Part shown: one piece after another, positions 1 through 7,348 of the stretch | How the letters are laid out: the number at the start of each line of letters is the position of its first letter | Numbering within the stretch: position 1 is the stretch's first letter | NCBI GenBank assembly: GCA_964464925.1 | Contig: CAYXLI010000012.1 | Span: 62,001 to 126,000 of the forward strand | Direction: 5' to 3' | From: CAYXLI01 sp964464925 | Lineage (GTDB): Bacteria > Acidobacteriota > Terriglobia > Bryobacterales > Bryobacteraceae | Length of the DNA: 64,000 nucleotides | Notes under the pieces: model-generated | The model's input: only the letters and a program-made list of their open reading frames with translations | Databases searched by the model: none | Told to the model about the DNA's origin: nothing | Program-made: the position numbers and the translations under genes

Positions 1-698
1 GCGTGGACGAGGGTGAGGGCCTGAAGCCCACCGGAGCGCGGTACAGCACCAACATCCCCATGCCCGATCCCCTCTTCCGCAATACCTCGCGCACCTATCC
101 TCAGTTCAATACCAACATTCCGGACCAATACCGGGTAGATCAGCTCCTGCGCGAATGGAACGGCATGAAGGAATTCCCCCGGCTGATGTTTATCCACCTT
201 CCGCAGGATCACACCGCGAAGGTCCGCCCGCAGGACGGATATCCGACCGCTGCATCTTACGTTGCGGACAATGATTATGCGCTAGGCCGCATTCTCGAGT
301 ACCTCTCGCGCCGGCCGGAATGGAAGAAAACCGCCGTGTTTGTTACAGAGGATGATTCCCAGGGAGGCGTAGATCACATCGACTCGCACCGCACCGTGCT
401 CCTCGTCGCGAGCCCTTACGCCCGCCGCGGCCACGTCATGCACACCAACACCAGCTTCCCCGGCTTGCTCAAGACCGCATTCCGCATCCTCGGCATCGGT
501 CCCCTGAACATCTATGATGCCGCTGCGGCGGACCTGAGCGATTGTTTCCAGCCCAAGCCGGATTTCACCCCCTACCAACTCCAACCCGCCACGCCGGAGG
601 TGTTCGATCCGAAAAAAGTGAAGGAGCCCAAGGATACGCAGCCGGGCGAAGCCATGGATGACCCGCGCGTACTACGCTGCCAGCACGCTAATCGATAG
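1..698 (+). CDS. Phosphoesterase-family protein, C-terminal part (5' end outside window)
   Basis: The reading frame is open from the left edge, so this is the last ~231 residues of a longer protein. The segment FVTEDDSQGG followed by DHIDSHR and LLVASPYARRG is typical of the C-terminal half of the phosphoesterase family (phospholipase C/acid phosphatase type, alkaline phosphatase-like fold), in which Asp and His residues bind the metal. In Acidobacteriota such domains often sit behind a YncE-like beta-propeller, but that part would lie upstream and cannot be seen. The GTG at position 3 is not taken as a start because there is no ribosome binding site. The gene runs convergently into the next one and overlaps its 3' end by 11 bases. 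The family call is fairly sure; the substrate is unknown. Confidence 0.75.
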   Translation, partial: VDEGEGLKPTGARYSTNIPMPDPLFRNTSRTYPQFNTNIPDQYRVDQLLREWNGMKEFPRLMFIHLPQDHTAKVRPQDGYPTAASYVADNDYALGRILEYLSRRPEWKKTAVFVTEDDSQGGVDHIDSHRTVLLVASPYARRGHVMHTNTSFPGLLKTAFRILGIGPLNIYDAAAADLSDCFQPKPDFTPYQLQPATPEVFDPKKVKEPKDTQPGEAMDDPRVLRCQHANR

Positions 699-1086
699 GA
701 AACGGACCGGTCTTCACGGCACGCAGGTCGCGGCCCGACCCATCTACGAAACTCACTCGATAATGAGTGGCCCGTGCAGGAGCCTCAATCTGCGAATGAA
801 AGTCCGCATCCTCACCGGGCGCCAGGACCTCCGCCTCAATCTCGCCCCGTTTTGTGGTGAGCACTCGCTGTTCGGAGGAAAGGAAATCGAACAGAATCGC
901 CAGCCGTTTGACCGGCTTTTCGCTCACGTTCTTCACACGGCCGTCCAAAACCACGAGATCTTCCTGCCGCTTGACGGCACACTCCGATAGTTCGATTTCC
1001 GGCGGCTTGCCTTCTTTCTTCTGAGCGAAAGCGGCCGTCGCGCAGGTCGCCGCGGTGAGAAGCAGGGAACGCCGGGTGTACATCAT
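688..1086 (-). CDS. Small exported protein with FxLYD-like domain
   Basis: A protein of about 132 residues. I start it at the ATG at 1086, which gives a clean signal peptide (positive MMYTRRS, then a hydrophobic run to AFAQ); the frame stays open upstream but those residues would spoil the signal. The mature part has a beta-rich pattern with VLDGRVKNVSEKPVK and a conserved-looking LFDFLSSE, which resembles the FxLYD fold used as a small extracellular beta-sandwich domain. No catalytic motif is seen. It converges with the phosphoesterase gene and is divergent from the LGFP-repeat gene, so it is probably a single-gene transcript. The fold assignment is from pattern only. Confidence 0.6.
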   Translation of the reverse strand: MMYTRRSLLLTAATCATAAFAQKKEGKPPEIELSECAVKRQEDLVVLDGRVKNVSEKPVKRLAILFDFLSSEQRVLTTKRGEIEAEVLAPGEDADFHSQIEAPARATHYRVSFVDGSGRDLRAVKTGPFPID

Positions 1087-1191
1087 TTTCAATGTAGCGT
1101 ACCCGCCTGTCGGCTCGGCCCTCAACCCTAAACCGTGACAACTTCAATCCGTTTCCCAATTCCAAAGCAGAATACGTCAGGAGTCAACTCA

Positions 1192-3882
1192 ATGGGAAAT
1201 CCTATTCTCGGCGGCCCTGCGGCCGCAGCTGCGCCGGCTAAGAGGCCCGAATACACGCGGGGTGAACTGCAAGCCGTTCCGCACGATAAACCTAGTCAGC
1301 AAGCCGTCATCGGCTTCTACGCCGCAAATCACGATGAAATCACTGCCACCATTCCTAAAGGCGCAAAATTCATCACCGTTGCGGAAGTGATCATCAGTGA
1401 CCTGGTTCGAGTTTCAGAACCCGACCTCCGGCCCCCTCGCTTTGTATGGGAGCTTGAGGAAGCCGGGCGAGTCAGCGGGTCCAATCCCATCGCTGTGACC
1501 AAGGGGCAGTGGATCGAAGTGACCGTGCAGGTCATGGTTCCCCACAACGCGATCCCTCCTGGTCCTTTCACCGGCGAACTGCTGGTCGCTGGATCCAAAA
1601 TCTCCCGCACTCTCGCCCTGCACGGCACCTACCTGGAAGTCGATCCAAACACCACCATCGGCCATCGGTGGAAGGCTCTCGATGGGGAGGCATTTTTCGG
1701 CGAAGTCAAAACGAATGAGCATCGTGCTGCGCCCGATGTCAGCGGCCTCATCCAAACCTTCGCCAATGGGGCATTGTGGGATACAGGCTCGGAGCACGCC
1801 TCGTATCTTTCGGCTGCCGTCTACGAAAAATGGGACTCTCCGTCGGTACAGAGCACGCCGACGGCCGCCGGAGATCCCATCCGCCATACGCTCGGCCTGC
1901 CCAAGGAAGACACGATGAAGACCGTCGAAGGTGGCGAGGTGCAGTATTTTCAGGGCGGGATGATTGTTGTCCGCCGGCCCACCGTTGGGCTTGCGAACGG
2001 CGGCGGCATTCACGCGGGCACCAAGGTTGGCGGCGCACTCATGGGCTCTCACACTGCGGAGGTTGGCGGTGGACTCACGGATCAGCATCTCTTTCTTCGC
2101 CCTGGTGCGGCCTGGGTGGTGTACGGCGCAATCTACACCAAGTATGTGAGTCTGGGGAGCGTTACGGACCCGTCCCGTCTTCCCGTCGTCGGCTATCCGA
2201 CAACCGACGAGACTGGCACTCCGGATCACCGCGGACGCTTCAACCACTTCAGCGCGGGCTCTATCTACTGGACTCCGCAAACCGATGCGCACGAGGTGCA
2301 TGGAGCCATTCGAGACAAATGGGCGAGCCTCGGTTGGGAGCATAGTCTCCTCGGCTATCCGAAGACCGACGAGACCACGACGCCCGATGGCCGCGGACGC
2401 TTCAACCATTTCGAAGGCGGCTCCGTCTACTGGACTCCGCAAACCGGCGCCCATGAAGTCCATGGAGCCATTCGAGACAAGTGGGCAAGTCTCGGTTGGG
2501 AAACTAGCTTGCTCGGGTATCCCACCACGGATGAAACAGCAGTCTCCAACGGCCCCGGCCGTTTCAATCACTTCGAGCACGGATCCGTCTTTTGGAGCCC
2601 TTCTACCGCTGCCCACGAAGTCCACGGGGCCATCCGGGACAAGTGGGCGAGCCTCGGCTGGGAGAATAGCTACCTCGGGTATCCCGTCAGCGATGAGCTG
2701 AACTGGACCGATCCCATCCTCCACCTATCGGGCCGCATCAGCAATTTCCAGTGGGGAAGAATCGCCTGGACATCGGCAGGGGGCGCCATCGACCTCCCTG
2801 ATCTGCGCGAATTCAATGGAACCGTGACTACGCCTTCCGGCACCGCACTCGGCGGTTGGGTGAAGGTCACAGTTCGCGCCAACGGAACCTATACCTTCGA
2901 AGGACACATGCACGACAGCGGCTTCGATCCGTACAGCTTCCGCGTTCGTGCCGTCGTCCGGGCGGGCGGCGGAGACAACACCGTCGCGCTGTTTGCCCAG
3001 CATACGGGCCATACGGCCGGCACAATCGGAAGCGGCAGCCGGGACGACAACTGGAAAGAAGACGGCAATAACGGCTACATTCGGGCACACTGGCCCGACA
3101 TCCGCAACGGCTCCATGGCCGTCAGCAAGTCGTATGAGGATACAGGAGTGATCGGGGCGGCCGAAGCCATTGCGAAGGACCTGCTGAACTTCATCATCGG
3201 CACCGTGTTGGTAGGGCCGGAACTGGCCATTGTGATCGCTATCTCTAATGAGATAGCGAAAGCTGCCGACATCTCAGCCGGCCCTGGTCTCATTCCGGGC
3301 GTAACAGTAGCAGGCGGAGTCGTATGGATCTTCGGCCGGGGAGCCATCCTTGCCGCCGTGGTCTCGGGCGTCGCTGCGGGAGCAGTCACGAACGCGATGG
3401 TCAAGCACCGGACCATGACGCAGGCCGAAGCGGACTTCGCCAGCAAGGTGTACGGCAACACCTTGCCCTCACATAACCGGATCACGATCACGAACCTGTC
3501 TCACGACGGCGGCCGCGCCTACACCATCCCGCTGCCCGACGGTTCCGTCTTGATGAACATGGATACCGACTTCGCCGACCCCGTGCACTCTCAGACCGGA
3601 GGCTATTCGGCTCAGGGTCAACGGTTCATTCACGAGTGCGCACACGCCTGGCAGATCCAGAACAGCGATTTCATCCCTTTGATCTGCAAGAACGTGTTCG
3701 AGACCGGCTCGTACGACTTTGGCCCCGCTGGTCCGCCCTGGGGTTCCTTCGGCCTTGAGCAACAGGCCGCCATTGTGGACAAGTGGTTCGGCAAATACGC
3801 TGCGAATGTGAATAGTCATGACGCGATTAACGACCCGTACTTCCAGTACATCGCGAACAATATCCGTGCCGGCCAACGCTAA
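1192..3882 (+). CDS. LGFP-repeat protein with C-terminal HExxH putative metallopeptidase domain
   Basis: An 896-residue protein. The ATG at 1192 is chosen over an upstream in-frame GTG because AGGAG lies 8 bases before it. Residues ~20-160 form a beta-rich domain I do not recognise. Residues ~310-530 hold four LGFP-type repeats (for example LGYPKTDE and GRFNHFEGGSVYWTP), a module known from cell-wall and secreted proteins. A further beta domain follows (~535-650), then a hydrophobic Gly/Ala-rich stretch (~667-740) that could insert into membrane, then a C-terminal domain with HECAH at ~814-818, a match to the zinc-peptidase HExxH signature. No N-terminal signal peptide is visible, so any export would need a non-Sec route. 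It could be a secreted effector or toxin; that is inference. The gene stands alone. Confidence 0.7.
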   Translation: MGNPILGGPAAAAAPAKRPEYTRGELQAVPHDKPSQQAVIGFYAANHDEITATIPKGAKFITVAEVIISDLVRVSEPDLRPPRFVWELEEAGRVSGSNPIAVTKGQWIEVTVQVMVPHNAIPPGPFTGELLVAGSKISRTLALHGTYLEVDPNTTIGHRWKALDGEAFFGEVKTNEHRAAPDVSGLIQTFANGALWDTGSEHASYLSAAVYEKWDSPSVQSTPTAAGDPIRHTLGLPKEDTMKTVEGGEVQYFQGGMIVVRRPTVGLANGGGIHAGTKVGGALMGSHTAEVGGGLTDQHLFLRPGAAWVVYGAIYTKYVSLGSVTDPSRLPVVGYPTTDETGTPDHRGRFNHFSAGSIYWTPQTDAHEVHGAIRDKWASLGWEHSLLGYPKTDETTTPDGRGRFNHFEGGSVYWTPQTGAHEVHGAIRDKWASLGWETSLLGYPTTDETAVSNGPGRFNHFEHGSVFWSPSTAAHEVHGAIRDKWASLGWENSYLGYPVSDELNWTDPILHLSGRISNFQWGRIAWTSAGGAIDLPDLREFNGTVTTPSGTALGGWVKVTVRANGTYTFEGHMHDSGFDPYSFRVRAVVRAGGGDNTVALFAQHTGHTAGTIGSGSRDDNWKEDGNNGYIRAHWPDIRNGSMAVSKSYEDTGVIGAAEAIAKDLLNFIIGTVLVGPELAIVIAISNEIAKAADISAGPGLIPGVTVAGGVVWIFGRGAILAAVVSGVAAGAVTNAMVKHRTMTQAEADFASKVYGNTLPSHNRITITNLSHDGGRAYTIPLPDGSVLMNMDTDFADPVHSQTGGYSAQGQRFIHECAHAWQIQNSDFIPLICKNVFETGSYDFGPAGPPWGSFGLEQQAAIVDKWFGKYAANVNSHDAINDPYFQYIANNIRAGQR
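2191..2676 (+). repeat. Three tandem 162-bp LGFP-encoding units
   Basis: Units run 2191-2352, 2353-2514 and 2515-2676, each 54 codons, each beginning with GG(C/G)TATCC. Long blocks are nearly identical at DNA level, for example the segment encoding HGAIRDKWASLGWE. A fourth, divergent unit follows. This points to recent unit duplication inside the gene. Confidence 0.85.
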
Positions 3883-3938
3883 TGCGGTCACTACGCCGCC
3901 AGGAAAATTTTAAACGGCGCGTTTTCATGCGGTTACGG

Positions 3939-3971
3939 AAACTTTGAGGTTCCGCAAGACCCTCAAAGTTT
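3939..3971. terminator. Perfect 11-bp hairpin after the LGFP gene
   Basis: AAACTTTGAGG (3939-3949) and CCTCAAAGTTT (3961-3971) are exact reverse complements around an 11-base loop, 57 bases after the stop codon of the LGFP-repeat gene. There is no long T-run after it, so it could be a factor-assisted terminator or an mRNA-stabilising stem. The rest of 3883-4065 shows a second weak stem, AAGGAC (4001-4006) with GTCCTT (4025-4030) followed by T-rich sequence. Confidence 0.45.
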
Positions 3972-4065
3972 GGACCGCCCTCCGTACAATGAAAGTAGTT
4001 AAGGACTCGAGTCTCCCGGCCCGGGTCCTTTTCTATTTCTACAGACGGAAAGAAGAAAGAACACT

Positions 4066-4653
4066 ATGGCTGCTTCTGCACTCCAGATCGAGGCAAACCG
4101 CGCAAATGCCCTCCATTCCACAGGTCCGCGCACGGACGATGGAAAACAGAGGTCATCTCGAAACTCCGAAAAACATAACCTCACCGGCGGCTCCGCGTTC
4201 ATCCACGGGGAAGACCCGGAAGAGTACGAGGCGCACGTCGCTGCGCAAATCCGTCAGTACAAACCGTCCGCCGAACACGAGCTCTACCTCACCCGCGAAC
4301 TCGCCGACGCGATGTGGCGAATGAACCGGGCCCGCCGGATGGAATCCGAACTTCTGGAACGGAGCCTCAATCCCTTCACCGCCGACGACGACGAGACCGC
4401 CATCCAGCTTCAGCGCCTCACTCGCTATATCGCAGCCATCGAGCGCACCTATTACAAGGCTTACAACGAGTTGAAGAAGATCTCTCTTGAGCGCAACGCC
4501 CAGCGAGCCCCTCTGGCCCGCTCCAACTCCCACGCCGGCTGCTCCGGCCAGCCGCTGGACATCCGGGATTGGGCGCGTGTACAAAACAAACCCAATCTTC
4601 CCGAAATGCAGGCTGCTATCCCGCTCCCGGATCGCACAGTTTCATCGGTCTGA
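4066..4653 (+). CDS. Unknown-function protein of the ANRANAxxSTGPRT family
   Basis: A protein of 195 residues, mostly helical and charged, without signal peptide or membrane segment. The N-terminus reads IEANRANALHSTGPRTDDGK, then SSRNSEKHNLTGG, a hallmark I recall from a protein family that occurs in many copies in acidobacterial and planctomycete genomes and has no assigned function. The middle (residues ~50-150) is predicted coiled/helical with many Arg and Glu. The C-terminus carries QNKPN, which also recurs in such proteins as far as I remember. A purine-rich stretch GGAAAGAAGAAAG precedes the ATG. The stop lies 4 bases from the convergent stop of modA. A nucleic-acid or mobile-element role is possible but not shown. 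Confidence 0.6.
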   Translation: MAASALQIEANRANALHSTGPRTDDGKQRSSRNSEKHNLTGGSAFIHGEDPEEYEAHVAAQIRQYKPSAEHELYLTRELADAMWRMNRARRMESELLERSLNPFTADDDETAIQLQRLTRYIAAIERTYYKAYNELKKISLERNAQRAPLARSNSHAGCSGQPLDIRDWARVQNKPNLPEMQAAIPLPDRTVSSV

Positions 4654-4657
4654 GCAC

Positions 4658-5380
4658 TCAGTCGAGCCCGTGTCGCTGGAAAAAGTCATGTCCCTTGGGT
4701 CCGGTTAGGAAATCGAATACCTGCCGTGCCATACGTGTGCCTCGAAGCAGCACTGCTGTCTGCTCTATCGGTTGATACCAGTGCGGATCCAGCGGCACGC
4801 CGCCTTTCTCACCCGGAACCAGTGAATAAGCGACCAGGCAAATGTCCGCATTTCCCGTCTCGGCAAACTGGAACGCCTGACGGACATTCTCGGCATAGAC
4901 AATCTTGCCCGCAACTTTGGGCCACAATCCTTGGCTCTCCAAAGCCTCACGGGCGGCCTTCCCATAAGGTGCTAGCTTCGGGTTCGCAATCGCGATCCGC
5001 CGGACTTTCGGCGACACCAAATCACTCCAGCCTAGGCCGTCTTTTGACCAGATTGCTAACCGGCCTCGTGCATAGGGCCTCTTGTCCAATGTTTTCAGAT
5101 CTTTAACGAACTCAGGGCTGGCCGAAAGGAAGATTTCAAACGGGGCTCCGTTTTTGATCTGTTGAGCCAGTTGGCCGGATGACCCGAATGTGAATCGAAT
5201 CTCACAGTCCCGAAACGAAGCCAATTGAGCCTTTAGGTCATCTTTTAAAGGAGAGAGGTCTGATGCTGCCGCTACCAAGAGAGTGCATGGTTCGGCTCTC
5301 ACCAAAAGTTGACAATGAGACACTAAGATTGCATAATAGAAAAGGACTGAAAGTAGTTGTACAGGAGACTTACCTAACAT
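4658..5380 (-). CDS. modA: Molybdate ABC transporter periplasmic binding protein ModA
   Basis: A 240-residue periplasmic solute-binding protein for molybdate or tungstate. After a hydrophobic signal (QLLSVLFYYAILVSH) come LLVAAASDLSPL, FTFGSSGQLAQQI and GAPFEIFLSAS, the conserved blocks of ModA that bind the oxyanion, then IANPKLAPYGKAA. I choose the ATG at 5380; its complement shares two bases with the dnaK start codon, so the starts of two divergent genes overlap. The frame extends further upstream but would run antisense through dnaK, which is unlikely. No modB or modC is next to it in the window, so the permease and ATPase must be elsewhere or absent. The family call is secure; the start is less so, because a shorter GTG start is possible. 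Confidence 0.85.
   Translation of the reverse strand: MLGKSPVQLLSVLFYYAILVSHCQLLVRAEPCTLLVAAASDLSPLKDDLKAQLASFRDCEIRFTFGSSGQLAQQIKNGAPFEIFLSASPEFVKDLKTLDKRPYARGRLAIWSKDGLGWSDLVSPKVRRIAIANPKLAPYGKAAREALESQGLWPKVAGKIVYAENVRQAFQFAETGNADICLVAYSLVPGEKGGVPLDPHWYQPIEQTAVLLRGTRMARQVFDFLTGPKGHDFFQRHGLD
5309..5337 (+). promoter_or_regulatory. Sigma-70 promoter of dnaK inside modA 5' coding sequence
   Basis: TTGACA (5309-5314), a 17-base spacer and CATAAT (5332-5337) form a near-consensus vegetative promoter about 40 bases before the dnaK start. AGGAG (5363-5367) is the ribosome binding site. The promoter lies within the first codons of modA on the other strand. A degenerate match to the HspR operator (TTGA, then ACT with the right spacing, 5308-5328) overlaps it. 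Confidence 0.7.
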
Positions 5381-7298
5381 GAGCAAAATCATCGGAATCG
5401 ACCTCGGCACCACAAACTCTGTCGTAGCGGTGATGGAAGGCGGGCAGCCGGTTGTCATCCCCAACCAGGAAGGCGGCCGGACAACTCCATCTGTCGTCGG
5501 TTTCACAAAGAGTGGCGAGCGCCTGGTGGGCCAGGTTGCGAAGCGCCAGGCCGTAACTAACCCCGAGAATACCATTTATTCCATTAAGCGCTTCATGGGT
5601 CGTCGCTTCGACGAGGTCAGCGATGAGATGAAGCTCGTTCCTTATAAGGTAGTCCGCGGAGATAACAACGATGCCCGCGTGGAAGTGAACGGCAAGAAGT
5701 TGTCGCCACCGGAGATCTCGGCCATGGTCCTCGGCAAGCTGAAGGAAGCCGCCGAAGCCTACCTGGGCGAGAAGGTCACCAAGGCCGTCATTACGGTGCC
5801 TGCGTACTTCAATGACGCGCAGCGCCAGGCGACCAAGGATGCTGGTCAGGTGGCCGGTCTTGAGGTGATGCGAATCATCAACGAGCCCACCGCAGCTGCC
5901 TTGGCCTACGGGCTGGATAAGAAAAAGGATGAAACCATCGCGGTGTTCGACTTCGGCGGTGGTACGTTCGACATCTCCGTGCTGGAGGTTGGCGACGGCG
6001 TTGTCGAAGTGAAATCCACGAATGGTGATACCCACCTCGGTGGAGATAACATCGACCACCGGTTGATCGACTGGATCATCCAGGAATTTAAGAAAGAGAA
6101 CGGAATCGACCTTTCCAAGGACCAGATGGCCTTGCAGCGCCTGAAGGAAGCCGCGGAAAAGGCGAAGATCGAGCTCTCGACGCTGCTCGAGACGGAAATT
6201 AACCTGCCGTTCATCACGGCGGACGCCAGCGGTCCGAAGCACCTGGTCATGAAGATCACCCGGGCTAAGTTCCAGGACATGATCCAGGACATTCTCGAAC
6301 GGCTGATGACGCCTTGCAAGAACGCCCTGTCGGATGCCGGCCTCACGCCGCAGCAAATCGACGAAGTGGTACTCGTTGGCGGCTCTACTCGTATCCCGAA
6401 GGTCCAGGAGATGGTCCGCAACTTCTTCGGCAAGGAGCCGAACAAGAGCGTAAACCCCGACGAAGTCGTGGCGATCGGCGCCGCGGTTCAGGGTGGCGTT
6501 CTGGGCGGAGAGGTCAAAGACGTGCTGTTGCTCGACGTCACCCCGCTTTCGCTCGGTATCGAGACTCTGGGCGCCGTGTTCACCAAGCTGATTGAGCGCA
6601 ATACGACGATCCCGACGCGCAAGTCGGAAACCTTTTCAACCGCGGCGGACAACCAGTCGTCGGTCGAAATCAAGGTTTACCAGGGTGAGCGCGCCATGGC
6701 GTCCCACAACAGGCTGCTTGGTGTGTTCCAACTCGGCAATATCCCGCCGGCCCCGCGCGGTGTGCCGCAAATCGAAGTCACCTTCGACATCGATGCGAAC
6801 GGCATTCTGAACGTGACTGCCAAGGATAAGGCGACGAATAACGAGCAGAAGATCACAATCACCTCCTCTTCGGGCCTGAGCAAGGATGAAGTGGACAAGA
6901 TGGCTCGTGATGCGGAATCGCACGCTGCCGACGATCGTAAGCAGAAGGACGCAATCGACGCACGCAACCGGGCTGATTCCATGGTCTACAACATCGAAAA
7001 GATGCTGAAGGAGCATCGGGAAAAGATCAATCCCACCGATGCGAAGGCTGTGGAGGACGCGCTCGAAGAGACCAAGGCCAAGATCAACTCCGGCGCAAGC
7101 GCTGAGGAGATCAATGCCGCGTCCGACAAACTGACGGCCGCAAGCCACAAGCTGGCCGAAGCCATGTACAAGAGCGCGGGCCCGGCGCAGGGTGGTCCGG
7201 CGCCTGGTGCCGATGGCGCAAGGCCCGAAGCTTCGCAGGAGAAGCCGAAGGACAACGTCGTCGACGCCGAATTCGTAGACGTAGACGAGAAGAAGTAA
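5379..7298 (+). CDS. dnaK: Hsp70 chaperone DnaK
   Basis: A 639-residue cytosolic Hsp70, the usual length. It uses ATP to bind and release exposed hydrophobic peptide segments together with DnaJ and GrpE. IIGIDLGTTNS near the N-terminus is the phosphate-1 loop, FDFGGGTFDIS the second phosphate loop, VVLVGGSTRIP the adenosine site, and the linker DVLLLDVTPLSLGIET leads into the substrate domain. The C-terminus ends DAEFVDVDEKK, the bacterial equivalent of the acidic tail. It is the first gene of a dnaK-dnaJ-hspR operon; grpE is not present here. A strong sigma-70 promoter precedes it and HspR, encoded two genes on, is the likely repressor. Confidence 0.98.
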   Translation: MSKIIGIDLGTTNSVVAVMEGGQPVVIPNQEGGRTTPSVVGFTKSGERLVGQVAKRQAVTNPENTIYSIKRFMGRRFDEVSDEMKLVPYKVVRGDNNDARVEVNGKKLSPPEISAMVLGKLKEAAEAYLGEKVTKAVITVPAYFNDAQRQATKDAGQVAGLEVMRIINEPTAAALAYGLDKKKDETIAVFDFGGGTFDISVLEVGDGVVEVKSTNGDTHLGGDNIDHRLIDWIIQEFKKENGIDLSKDQMALQRLKEAAEKAKIELSTLLETEINLPFITADASGPKHLVMKITRAKFQDMIQDILERLMTPCKNALSDAGLTPQQIDEVVLVGGSTRIPKVQEMVRNFFGKEPNKSVNPDEVVAIGAAVQGGVLGGEVKDVLLLDVTPLSLGIETLGAVFTKLIERNTTIPTRKSETFSTAADNQSSVEIKVYQGERAMASHNRLLGVFQLGNIPPAPRGVPQIEVTFDIDANGILNVTAKDKATNNEQKITITSSSGLSKDEVDKMARDAESHAADDRKQKDAIDARNRADSMVYNIEKMLKEHREKINPTDAKAVEDALEETKAKINSGASAEEINAASDKLTAASHKLAEAMYKSAGPAQGGPAPGADGARPEASQEKPKDNVVDAEFVDVDEKK

Positions 7299-7306
7299 GC
7301 ATTCCC

Positions 7307-7336
7307 CGAAGGGGACAGCCTGAACTGTCCCCTTCG
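7307..7336. repeat. Perfect 12-bp intergenic hairpin between dnaK and dnaJ
   Basis: CGAAGGGGACAG (7307-7318) and CTGTCCCCTTCG (7325-7336) are exact complements around a 6-base loop. No T-run follows. It fills the 50-base gap between dnaK and dnaJ and could lower dnaJ relative to dnaK or protect the dnaK mRNA end. Its GGGGACAG core is shared with the inverted repeats around the RAYT gene at 17.2-18.0 kb, so it may be a REP-type element. Confidence 0.75.
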
Positions 7337-7348
7337 CGTCCTATTCCC

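Noticed and set aside
1414..2724. 436-codon antisense frame through the LGFP-repeat gene
   Set aside because: It mirrors the repeats of the real gene, has no ribosome site and no domain.
3970..3990. TTGGAC and TACAAT as a promoter
   Set aside because: They are only 9 bases apart and overlap a hairpin.
5370..6356. 328-codon antisense frame in dnaK
   Set aside because: dnaK is certain; long antisense frames are expected in GC-rich codon use.
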